Source: an uncultured Sphingomonas sp. (lineage in GTDB: Bacteria; Pseudomonadota; Alphaproteobacteria; Sphingomonadales; Sphingomonadaceae). Taken from it: DNA of 64,000 bases. Position numbers and translations under genes: made by a program. Below the pieces are notes generated by a model. The model was not told the DNA's origin. It worked only from the letters and a program-made list of their open reading frames with translations, and did no database searches. The stretch lies in the NCBI RefSeq assembly GCF_946478955.1, contig NZ_CAMLDL010000011.1, positions 23,542 through 87,541 on the forward strand. The letters run 5' to 3'. This document shows positions 39,871 to 46,873 of the stretch, one piece after another (within the stretch, counting starts at the first letter, position 1; each line of letters begins with the position of its first letter).

Positions 39871-40035
39871 TCACCCACCGATGGTCGGGGGTAATTGGCG
39901 AAGGCCCCGAAAAGAGATCATTGTTCTCATGTGGAGGTATCGCCACGCAGGCGAGCGCCAGAAGCCAAGGGGGCGGTTCCGGCGCTGCCATAGGGCGTGT
40001 GCGACCGCCGCCTCACGGCACGTGTCGCTCTCCAT
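39871..40035 (-). CDS. Possible 54-residue protein coupled to the deoxynucleotidase gene
   Basis: The ATG at 40035 shares its first base with the TGA that ends the deoxynucleotidase in its shifted frame (TGATG). The peptide is basic and aromatic (AVAHALWQRRNRPLGFWRS, AWRYLHMRTMISFRGLR). It reads through the promoter at 39878-39895. The coupling is evidence that the shifted frame is the true end of the gene before it. Confidence 0.4.
   Translation of the reverse strand: MESDTCREAAVAHALWQRRNRPLGFWRSPAWRYLHMRTMISFRGLRQLPPTIGG
39878..39895 (-). promoter_or_regulatory. Phage RNA polymerase promoter
   Basis: Minus-strand ATTACCCCCGACCATCGG is followed by TGGGTGAAACACTCACCCC, so the transcript starts with a perfect 6-bp hairpin (GGGTGA/TCACCC). 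It precedes the gene block 39839 to 34455, which ends with the helicase. Confidence 0.82.
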
Positions 40036-40507
40036 CAGAAGAGGTCCCAGATGCGGGCGAGCGTCTTGGAGAAGTCGCCAGTGTGGTGGACCGCGACCCC
40101 GCCTGCGGCTTCCCAAGCCTTGCAGTTGCGGTCGAAGTCATCGACGAGGACGTCCCCGGCTGGTTCATGAACAGCGGCTTCGCGCTGCCACCCTGAACCG
40201 GGAGGATCGTGATGTCGGTCGACAGATGCTGACGCACCCAGCCCCGCTTCTGACGCGCCACGTTGGCGTAGTCCGACTTAGGGCAAGCCGTCAGGATCGA
40301 CGGTTCGAGATGCTCGACCGCGAAGAAGAACTGAAGGGCACCGGGGCACACCGGCATGGTCCGGAAGAACGCCGGATGGCTGTTGATCACGGCCCACATG
40401 GACTCGTCGGCCTGGTCGCGGTGATCGACACCGAACAGCTGTGGGAAGTAGGCGTCGAAGTCTGCCATGACCCCGTCGAGGTCGAGATAGAGGCGGCGAT
40501 TGGTCAT
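40035..40507 (-). pseudogene. 5'(3')-deoxyribonucleotidase, frame interrupted
   Basis: A HAD-superfamily 5'(3')-deoxyribonucleotidase begins at ATG 40507 with LDLDGVMADFDAYFPQLFG, the catalytic DxDGV motif. After FMNQPG near 40167 the zero frame degenerates. One base back in frame the expected family end follows at once (GDVLVDDFDRNCKAWEAAGG, then HHTGDFSKTLARIWDLF) and stops at 40035. The change falls in CCGGGGAC, so either a G was lost or ribosomes slip -1 there. The enzyme would dephosphorylate dNMPs. Without the shifted end it lacks the conserved DDxxxN loop and is probably inactive. Confidence 0.8.
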
Positions 40508-40689
40508 GCGAGGATGCCTTTCCGCAGCTTCAGGAGCTGCGAGCGAATGAGAAGGATGGTGGCGCAGTCGGTGATCCGGACGGCGCGCTCCGCTGCTTTG
40601 AACTGGATGCGGAGGGCGGCGATCTGCTCGTCGATCAGGACGACTGCGCGGGCGTCAGCTGGACACAGCTTCTTCTTAGCTGCGGGCAT
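40504..40689 (-). CDS. Small helical protein
   Basis: 61 residues from ATG 40689; a GTG at 40728 is an alternative. It is coupled by ATGA to the deoxynucleotidase. A basic N-terminus (PAAKKKLCPADARAVVLID) precedes a helix pair (EQIAALRIQFKAAERAVRI, LLIRSQLLKLRKG). Unknown function. Confidence 0.55.
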   Translation of the reverse strand: MPAAKKKLCPADARAVVLIDEQIAALRIQFKAAERAVRITDCATILLIRSQLLKLRKGILA

Positions 40690-40810
40690 GGGCGATAGGT
40701 GCGCCGGGGGCCGAGCGACTGCTACCACACACGGTAACGACGCCGGTCGTGTCGGCGATCTGGCGAGCGAGACGAGCCCGCGCCTCGGCGGGGAGAGTGA
40801 TCTTCTTCAT
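40676..40810 (-). CDS. Small basic protein
   Basis: 44 residues from ATG 40810, ATGA-coupled to the upstream gene and overlapping the next by 14 bp. A helix (KKITLPAEARARLARQIAD) is followed by a low-complexity tail. Support is from coupling only. Confidence 0.45.
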   Translation of the reverse strand: MKKITLPAEARARLARQIADTTGVVTVCGSSRSAPGAPIAHARS

Positions 40811-41010
40811 GATAGCTCCGTGGTGGTCCAAGTGATGGTCGCGCCCCGGAAGGTCTGACCGTAATCAAAATCGACGCAGCCGATCAGGCGTCCGTCGCTT
40901 CCGGATGGGGTGATGCCTTCGGCTTGAAGCCGCTGGCGGATCGTCTCCGCGATCCAATCATCGTCGACCTCGACAGTCCGACTGACCGCCGTGTGGGTGG
41001 TGATCTTCAT
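40807..41010 (-). CDS. Hypothetical small protein
   Basis: 67 residues from ATG 41010 with AGGAG upstream. It has a helix (DDDWIAETIRQRLQAEG) between strands (HTAVSRTVEV, TFRGATITWTTTE). It is the first gene after the promoter at 41052-41069. Unknown function. Confidence 0.6.
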   Translation of the reverse strand: MKITTHTAVSRTVEVDDDWIAETIRQRLQAEGITPSGSDGRLIGCVDFDYGQTFRGATITWTTTELS

Positions 41011-41051
41011 GGTAGCTCCTGAGGGAAAATGAGGACCGGATGTTTCACCCG

Positions 41052-41069
41052 CCGATGGTCGGGGGTAAT
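41052..41069 (-). promoter_or_regulatory. Phage RNA polymerase promoter inside an inverted repeat
   Basis: Minus-strand ATTACCCCCGACCATCGG is followed by CGGGTGAAACATCC. It is flanked by GAGGATCGG and CCGGTCCTC, followed by ATTTTCC, so transcripts arriving from the antirepressor gene could end where new ones start. Confidence 0.8.
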
Positions 41070-41088
41070 TGCCGATCCTCAGGGTTCG

Positions 41089-41856
41089 TTAGGCGTCGAG
41101 CTGGGCTAGGAGCGCCATGGCGCGGGCCTCGGCTTCCTCGCGGATGCGCGAGGCTTCAGCTTCCGCCGCAGCGCGCTTCGCAGCCTTCGTCTCGGCCTGT
41201 TCCACGCGCAGGAGGTTGAGCCGTGCGCCCATTGCCATCTTCATGGCGTCAGGGACGTGCTTGCACTTCAGGGCGCGGCGTAGGTGTGCTTCCGCCATTT
41301 CAGAGACGCGCTTGGCGTTGCCATTCTGGTCGACGTGGATGGGATCGACGACATCCCGCAGCTGCTCGCGCAGGCCCACATTGTCGGCCTTCAACTGGGC
41401 CAGTTCCGCTTTGATGAACTCAAAGGCTTCGGCCACCGCCGCAGGTAACGGCATCTCCTGCCGTTCATCTGCGTGGGCGGTCTCTCGGACTTCCTCGTTC
41501 AGGAGATAGCCCCCTGTCTTGCGGATAGCCGGAAGGACAATGGCGGTGACCCAGTTCTGGAACACCTTGGCCTCCGGCTTGTCGCTTCGCATGATGAGCT
41601 TGTAGAGGCCGCTCTCGGTGAGGAGGGCCACCTGTGGCTCCCTCTCTCGCCAGAACCCGTCTCCAGCAATCTGGCGGGGGGTAGTCAGGCGATAAAGTAT
41701 GCGCCTCTCCGCACTTCCCAATGCCTTAGTGTGGCGGAACGTGCCGCCCTTCATGGACAGGCCGAGGATGCGGCACACGTCCGCCGCGACGAACCACGGC
41801 TCGCCGTCAATCGTCAGGGTGCGGAGGTTCTTTCCGAAGTAAGTGAAGTTGCTCAT
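41089..41856 (-). CDS. BRO-N family phage antirepressor
   Basis: 255 residues. Residues 1-110 form a BRO-N domain (LRTLTIDGEPWFVAADVCR, LTESGLYKLIMRSDKPEAK, FQNWVTAIVLPAIRKTGGY), the DNA-binding domain of phage antirepressors. The C-terminal half is helical with a long Ala/Glu coiled coil (AETKAAKRAAAEAEASRI). It lies directly downstream of the RNA polymerase gene. In temperate phages such proteins relieve repression at induction, which is why its presence here suggests a true lysogenic switch. Confidence 0.88.
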   Translation of the reverse strand: MSNFTYFGKNLRTLTIDGEPWFVAADVCRILGLSMKGGTFRHTKALGSAERRILYRLTTPRQIAGDGFWREREPQVALLTESGLYKLIMRSDKPEAKVFQNWVTAIVLPAIRKTGGYLLNEEVRETAHADERQEMPLPAAVAEAFEFIKAELAQLKADNVGLREQLRDVVDPIHVDQNGNAKRVSEMAEAHLRRALKCKHVPDAMKMAMGARLNLLRVEQAETKAAKRAAAEAEASRIREEAEARAMALLAQLDA

Positions 41857-41877
41857 GTGATGCTCCTAGATAATCAT

Positions 41878-41888
41878 GTTACTATAAC
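41878..41888 (-). promoter_or_regulatory. Palindrome between RNA polymerase and antirepressor genes
   Basis: GTTACTATAAC is a near-palindrome similar to the perfect GTTACTGTAAC at 44489-44499; both are followed by TAT or TATT-like sequence. It lies at the end of the polymerase gene, just upstream of the antirepressor. It may be a weaker binding site of the same regulator. Confidence 0.35.
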
Positions 41889-41890
41889 TA

Positions 41891-44377
41891 TTATGCGAAG
41901 GTGTAAGACGCAGTGAGGGTGTGGTTCAGGTCGAGGGTCCCAGCCTGCGGCGGCTTGGGAAGTTGCTCTGCCAGTTCTTCACCGAGTTGCTCCTTCAGTT
42001 CATTGTAGAGGTCACCAAGGACGTCCCCGCTGTACTGCTCGACAAAGGTCTCCCGCAGGATGCGCGAGAGCTTCGTGGTGTTTGCAGCGTGAGTGCCAAA
42101 GCTGTCATGGATCACAGCGAGGTGCTGGATGCCTTCGTGCTTGGCGCGCAGGGCGACAGCCTGGAGGTGGCTCGCGTCGAGCGAGTGGACGAAGTTAGGA
42201 GCCACGCCATTGGCTTGGGCGCGGGCATCCAGCTTCTCCGTCTCGACGTTGATCACCATACGCAGGCGCTTGCCTGCCCAGTGGGTGTCCAGCTCGACAC
42301 CCCGCTGCTCCTTGTACTCCTGCAGGATCGGCAGACCCGTCGGCGTAGTCCACCACAACGGCAGACCGCCCGAGGCGGCGACCTTGGCGGCGGCACGGAG
42401 CCAATCCATCGCGGTCGCAGCTGCGGAAACAGTCATGCTAATCGAAGTATATACGACGTGAGAGAGCCACATCGCGCAGTGGTAGTTGTCCGCACCACCG
42501 AGGTACGGCCCCTGCCCCTTCGCTTCGAGTTCCCGATCAAGCTCCCGCAGGGTCTGCAGGATCATCGCCTGCATCCCGAAACGGGTGGCCGAGTAGCAGT
42601 ACGTCATGGTCGGACGCTTCACGACGCCACGGGTGACCTTGCCGTTCATCCACGGGTTCGGGATGGTGACAGTCTCACCCGTCCCTTTGTCCTCGTAGGT
42701 GATCGTCGGGGTCTCGTCAGCGATACGCTGCGCGTTGTGACCGACGGCCATGTAGACGTCCTGCGGCTTCTCCGAGGGGAGCAGGTTGACTGCCCGACCA
42801 CCATCCTCGTCACGGAGCATGGCGGAGAAGTGCTGCAAACCCGAGCAGCTGCCGTCGAGGGCCACAGGGATGCGGCTGACGTAGCTGGCGGGATCGCCCG
42901 AAGCGAACGCCTCTGCGAACTCGATGCAAGCAGCGAGGGCACAGTAGGGGCTGTCTGCGGTCGTCCAGAAGCGTTGACCGTCCAGCGGGTTCTCGCCGCT
43001 GTCGATGATCGCCTCCAGGTTTTCCGTCACCCACGCACACCGATCCTCGAACGAGACCTTGTCGACCCCGAACAGGTTGGCGATGTGGATGTTCAGCCAG
43101 CGGAACCCTTCGGCTCCGAGGGGGAGACCGTGGGCGAACTGCAGGAGTGCCTTCTGCCAATCGCAACCCTGCGGCGATGGGCCACCGACCGGGATCGGGT
43201 AGACCCGACCACGGAAGTCCAGCTCATGCGGGTAGTAGATCGCTTCCTCGCCATTGAAGCGGCGAGCGATCCAGAGACCCTGATGGACGGCGAGGCGCGA
43301 CGAGACACGCTCGGCGTTCGCGGCGTAGACAGCGGCTGCTGCCTTCTTCCACTGAAGCCGTGCATCCTCGTTCGTCTCAATGTCCTCCGGCTTGGCCGGG
43401 AGGGGATCATCGTCGCGGCGCGGAAGGCCACCGAGGGAGCCACCTTCGTTCCAGACGACTTCCATGACTTCGAGGACCCTGCTGTTCACGATCCACGGCG
43501 TGTCCTGAATATGGTTCACGCTGTCGTAGACGGTCGTGAGGTCCGCGTTCCGGATTTCGTCGTGGTACGCACGGTTCCGCTGCTTGACGAAGCGGTTACC
43601 ATGACGGGGCGTGAGGTAGCCGCCGTAGGTCGGGGTGCGCCAGCGGCGAGGACGGACGACCATCGGCATATTGAGCGGCGCGAGGATCGAGCAGCGGGCG
43701 TGTTGCTTGTCCAGCCAATCCTGCAGGGTCTCAGTGGCCCGTAGCTGGTAGGCGTAGCCCCGGCTCCGCTTCAGCTTCTCAATGGCGAACAGGCCGGTGG
43801 CCTCAATGACCATCTCGACGCACTTGCGACCGACGAAGGCCTTCTCGTTGTCCGTCATGGTGATCGCGACACCCTCGGCTGCGAAGAGCTTCTTCACGGC
43901 GCTGGCGCGCTGGCGGCTGTAGCCCCGGGCGTCCTGCTTCTTGAGGTAGCCCTTGTAGCCGACCTTGTTCATCTCCTTGAACGCTTTGAACTCCAGGTTC
44001 TCGATCAGGGCGTTGGCGACACCGATCGATAGGGTCTGGATCATGTGAGCGGTCCCGGCGCAGGCGTTCACCATGCAGCGGGTGGTCAGGTAGGCGATCT
44101 CCTTGGGGTCCGTGAGGATCAGGAAGTCGACCGCAGTGTGGCGACGACCGGCCTTGCCCGAGCAGGCTTCCTTCAGGAACTCTTCGATATGCTCGGCGAC
44201 GGGATCGACGCACTGCTTCAGCAGCTGCTGTCCCGGGGGAAGGTTCGCTTCCTCGCCGATGGTGCCTGCCTCGGTGCGCCAAGGGAGCTGGCGGGCATGG
44301 TAGCGGCTCTGGCCGAGTGCGCGGCCTTCATCCTCAAGCTCGATCTGGCGACGAAGTTGAGCGCGAAAATCTGTCAT
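41891..44377 (-). CDS. Single-subunit RNA polymerase (T7 gp1-like)
   Basis: 828 residues (T7 has 883). Palm aspartates are D508 (ALDGSCSGLQHFS) and D758 (VIHDSFGTHAANT). Motif B is KRPTMTYCYSATRFG with K587 and Y595, and the C-terminus ends in FA as in T7. It transcribes phage genes from the ATTACCCCCGACC-type promoters. The residue after the motif B tyrosine is Ser, where T7 has Gly640. It is the first gene inside attR. The start ATG 44377 has GGAAGG upstream. In a lysogen this gene must be silent, and the palindrome at 44489 is the best candidate operator. Confidence 0.97.
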   Translation of the reverse strand: MTDFRAQLRRQIELEDEGRALGQSRYHARQLPWRTEAGTIGEEANLPPGQQLLKQCVDPVAEHIEEFLKEACSGKAGRRHTAVDFLILTDPKEIAYLTTRCMVNACAGTAHMIQTLSIGVANALIENLEFKAFKEMNKVGYKGYLKKQDARGYSRQRASAVKKLFAAEGVAITMTDNEKAFVGRKCVEMVIEATGLFAIEKLKRSRGYAYQLRATETLQDWLDKQHARCSILAPLNMPMVVRPRRWRTPTYGGYLTPRHGNRFVKQRNRAYHDEIRNADLTTVYDSVNHIQDTPWIVNSRVLEVMEVVWNEGGSLGGLPRRDDDPLPAKPEDIETNEDARLQWKKAAAAVYAANAERVSSRLAVHQGLWIARRFNGEEAIYYPHELDFRGRVYPIPVGGPSPQGCDWQKALLQFAHGLPLGAEGFRWLNIHIANLFGVDKVSFEDRCAWVTENLEAIIDSGENPLDGQRFWTTADSPYCALAACIEFAEAFASGDPASYVSRIPVALDGSCSGLQHFSAMLRDEDGGRAVNLLPSEKPQDVYMAVGHNAQRIADETPTITYEDKGTGETVTIPNPWMNGKVTRGVVKRPTMTYCYSATRFGMQAMILQTLRELDRELEAKGQGPYLGGADNYHCAMWLSHVVYTSISMTVSAAATAMDWLRAAAKVAASGGLPLWWTTPTGLPILQEYKEQRGVELDTHWAGKRLRMVINVETEKLDARAQANGVAPNFVHSLDASHLQAVALRAKHEGIQHLAVIHDSFGTHAANTTKLSRILRETFVEQYSGDVLGDLYNELKEQLGEELAEQLPKPPQAGTLDLNHTLTASYTFA

Positions 44378-44446
44378 GGTGTTCCTTCCGATTAGGGATG
44401 CGGGCCACAGAACGCGGCCTTAGGTTTTACTGAAGGTGATCCCACC

Positions 44447-44464
44447 CCGATGGTCGGGGGTAAT
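44447..44464 (-). promoter_or_regulatory. Phage RNA polymerase promoter upstream of its own gene
   Basis: Minus-strand ATTACCCCCGACCATCGG lies 70 bp before the polymerase start, followed by GGTGGGATCACC, which can form a short 5' hairpin. It would give positive autoregulation, making tight repression in the lysogen essential. Confidence 0.82.
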
Positions 44465-44488
44465 CGCCCGCTTGGCGCGATCTATCAG

Positions 44489-44499
44489 GTTACTGTAAC
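44489..44499 (-). promoter_or_regulatory. GTTACAGTAAC palindrome upstream of the RNA polymerase gene
   Basis: A perfect 5-bp inverted repeat around one base. On the minus strand it reads GTTACAGTAAC and contains the TTACAG half-site found three times at the regulator promoter. It lies between attR and the autoregulatory promoter, in the path of any host transcription entering the polymerase gene. Confidence 0.5.
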
Positions 44500-44526
44500 T
44501 ATCGTGCCAGATCGTGCCGAGCAGGC

Positions 44527-44557
44527 GAGGTCAGAGGGTGCGCCACTTGGCACACCC
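44527..44557 (+). repeat. Candidate integrase arm-type site and inverted repeat, attR side
   Basis: GAGGTCAG, GTGCGCCAC and TTGGCAC repeat the series at 829-854 in the same order. Within it GGGTGCGCCA (44536-44545) and TGGCACACCC (44548-44557) form a stem with one mismatch. It sits about 41 bp inside the attR core. Confidence 0.45.
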
Positions 44558-44597
44558 CCTGAATGGGCTCGTTCTTGGCGGAAAAGGGGGATAGTGT

Positions 44598-44615
44598 TCC
44601 CACTCTCTCCGCCAT
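44598..44615 (+). repeat. attR core (18-bp direct repeat)
   Basis: Identical to 783-800. It is the displaced 3' end of the tRNA-Ser gene and marks the right end of the prophage. Host sequence resumes at 44616. Confidence 0.93.
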
Positions 44616-44729
44616 TTGCCGAAAATTGCGACAGCCTTTCGTCGGGTCGCTCGTCGAACCGTCGAACGATGCTGGATGAAACCTGCATATCGACACAGGT
44701 CCAGAGCATTCATTCCCGGGGGTATTACG

Positions 44730-46820
44730 ATGTCTGTACGATTCGCAGTTTCAACGGCGCTGGCCATGGTAATGGTTGCACCGGCCTATGCGTCGGAGGT
44801 CACGGCGGCCCCCGAATCCCCACCGCTCGTCAGCGTGCAAGATCGCGTCACAATCTACCAGCTGGGCTATTTCGCGAGCTATGCCCCATCTTCCGCATTG
44901 GACATCGCATCGCGGGTTCCTGGATTCCAGCTGGACCTTGGCCCCGACAATGATGGGCAGGAAGTACGCGGATTTGCCGGAACCGCCGGAAATGTGGTGA
45001 TCAACGGATCGCGGCCCAGTTCAAAGAGCGAATCGCTGCGCTCAATTTTGGAACGCATCCCCGCGCGACGGGTCGTCCGCGTTGAAGTGCGTCCCGGCGA
45101 CATTTATGGTTCGGACTATGCGGGCAAGCCGCAGGTTCTCAACATCGTGTTGAGCGAGGAAGGCGGTCTCGATGGATCGGTCACGGCGGTCATGCGTCAC
45201 CGATATCCCGACAAATGGGTGCCAGATCTCACAACATCGGCACTTTGGAAAAAAGGCTCCTGGTCGGTCAACGCATCGGCAACCACCGCCATCGGCAATC
45301 AGCAGGAAGAGGGTTTTGACCGCATATATGATTTGACCGGATCGACGCTAGAATATCGGCGCAAAGTCAATGACATCAAACAGCGCTCACCCTCTATTTC
45401 GGTTGCCGTCGGGCATGAAATTGATGCGAACCGATCGGAACATGCAAATATCCGGTATGAACGCGATCCATATGTTCTGACTCAGGAAAATCATGTCATT
45501 CCCACAGTGGGTCCCGATCATCATGACTCGCTGGTTCTCGATTATTTCAATACCGCGTTTGAAGTCGGGGGCGACATAACGCGGCCATTGTCCGGAGGCG
45601 CCATCAAATTTGTCGGCCTCGCAACCCGGAAAACTCGTGACAATTTCGACGCTTACTATGGCAACGACGAGCAGGGCGTTCTTGTCGGAGGTTCTGAACA
45701 GGACAGCAAGGCCAAGCGCAACGAAACGATCGGTCGTCTTAGCTGGTCGCGGTCAAATCTGCGCGGGTTCAGCGTCGAGCTTGGTGCTGAATATGTCTAT
45801 AACTCGCTCGACAGTCAGGTCGCACTTAAGCGAATTGAGGAAGATGGATCGCGAACGCCCATCGACCTTCCAATTGCTGATGCCACCGTCACCGAGCGTC
45901 GCAGTCAAATCTATGCCAACGTCGGGCGAGATCTGTCGAAGTCATTTCGCGCAGACCTTAACCTCGCCTTTGAACAAAGCCGATTGAAAGTCCGCGGGGA
46001 CGCCGACGCCAACCGCTCCCTCTCCTTTTTTAAGCCGGGCTTGACCCTGGACTGGCATCCCGGCAGCGGCCTGCACGTGCAAACATCGCTGAAGCGCACC
46101 GTGGCCCAGCTAGATTTTTACGACTTTGTCAGTTCGGCAGAGTTGGCGAGTGACCGCGTCAATGGTGGCAACGCAAACCTGGTGCCGCAGCGAGCGTGGG
46201 AAGCGCGTTTTTCGGCAGAAAAGTCCGTGCTCGGCGATGGGTCGCTCAAGCTGGAGTTGGGCTACGACCGGATCGACCTCCTTCAGGATCAAATCCTTAC
46301 TGAAGAAGGATTTGACGCACCGGGAAATATCGGCCGCGGCTCCCGCAAATTTGCGGATGCGACGGCGGATCTTCCTCTGGCCTTTGCAGGCATCAAGGGC
46401 GCCCGCCTGAAGGCCAATCTTGTGTTGCAGGATACCAATGTCACCGACCCCACGACGGGCCGCGATCGGGCGTTCTCCGGTTTCTGGCCAAAATGGCAAT
46501 GGAACCTTGATTATCGTCACGACCTTGGAAAATTCGCTTATGGCTGGAATGTTTCGGATCGTGCGAAATTCTCATATTTCCGGACCAAGGAAATCGACAG
46601 TAACATGAATGCCAAGCCATATGTTTCGGCGTTCGTGGAATATCGTCCGTCGGCGCGTACGACGATTGGATTCGACATCGACAATCTGATCAACACGCAT
46701 GGCAGCCGGCTGCGGCAATTTGCCTTCCCGAGCCGGGCATCGGAAATCAGCCTGTTCGAATTCCGCGACCGCAACAGCCATCGAAACTATGCCCTGACAT
46801 TGAAACATCAATTCGGCTGA
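44730..46820 (+). CDS. TonB-dependent outer-membrane receptor
   Basis: 696 residues from ATG 44730; the frame is open further upstream but without a ribosome site. The signal peptide is SVRFAVSTALAMVMVAPAYA. The plug domain includes DIASRVPGFQLDLG, VRGFAGTAGNVVINGSRP and ERIPARRVVRVEV. The remainder is a beta barrel ending in ...LKHQFG. No TonB-box ligand prediction is possible by eye. It stands alone after the prophage, before gcdH. Members import siderophores, sugars or other large ligands using the TonB system. Confidence 0.88.
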   Translation: MSVRFAVSTALAMVMVAPAYASEVTAAPESPPLVSVQDRVTIYQLGYFASYAPSSALDIASRVPGFQLDLGPDNDGQEVRGFAGTAGNVVINGSRPSSKSESLRSILERIPARRVVRVEVRPGDIYGSDYAGKPQVLNIVLSEEGGLDGSVTAVMRHRYPDKWVPDLTTSALWKKGSWSVNASATTAIGNQQEEGFDRIYDLTGSTLEYRRKVNDIKQRSPSISVAVGHEIDANRSEHANIRYERDPYVLTQENHVIPTVGPDHHDSLVLDYFNTAFEVGGDITRPLSGGAIKFVGLATRKTRDNFDAYYGNDEQGVLVGGSEQDSKAKRNETIGRLSWSRSNLRGFSVELGAEYVYNSLDSQVALKRIEEDGSRTPIDLPIADATVTERRSQIYANVGRDLSKSFRADLNLAFEQSRLKVRGDADANRSLSFFKPGLTLDWHPGSGLHVQTSLKRTVAQLDFYDFVSSAELASDRVNGGNANLVPQRAWEARFSAEKSVLGDGSLKLELGYDRIDLLQDQILTEEGFDAPGNIGRGSRKFADATADLPLAFAGIKGARLKANLVLQDTNVTDPTTGRDRAFSGFWPKWQWNLDYRHDLGKFAYGWNVSDRAKFSYFRTKEIDSNMNAKPYVSAFVEYRPSARTTIGFDIDNLINTHGSRLRQFAFPSRASEISLFEFRDRNSHRNYALTLKHQFG

Positions 46821-46873
46821 GGCTGGCGCTTCGACCTAGGAGCAGCTAAAGGCGCGCCAATCTCATTCCAGCA

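Larger units (their letters stand above)
783..44615 (-). mobile_element. Temperate T7-like (Autographiviridae-like) prophage
   Basis: A complete phage genome of about 43.8 kb lies between two identical 18-bp att cores. All recognised genes are on the minus strand. Gene order follows T7 closely: RNA polymerase, ssDNA-binding protein, lysozyme, primase-helicase, DNA polymerase, exonuclease, portal, scaffold, capsid, tail tubes A and B, internal virion proteins, fibre, holin, small and large terminase. Added to the T7 plan are an integrase, a winged-helix regulator and a BRO antirepressor. I see no gross decay apart from one frameshifted gene (40035-40507), so the element may be inducible; that is inference. 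In virion order the genome should start and end in the repeat-rich stretch 6030-7214. Confidence 0.95.

Noticed and set aside
41921..43744. 607-codon open frame on the plus strand opposite the RNA polymerase gene
   Set aside because: It is a shadow of a high-GC coding strand: the opposite frame has all catalytic motifs of a T7-type polymerase, and this frame shows no ribosome site or recognisable domain.
44495..44515. Sigma54-like TGGCAC-N5-TTACA upstream of the RNA polymerase gene
   Set aside because: The second element should be TTGCA; the match is partial and the overlapping sequence is better explained by the GTTACAGTAAC palindrome.
44536..44557. Inverted repeat near attR read as a rho-independent terminator
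   Set aside because: The stem is good, but the loop is only 2 nt and no T-run follows on either strand. The match to the attL-side motif makes a recombinase site more likely.
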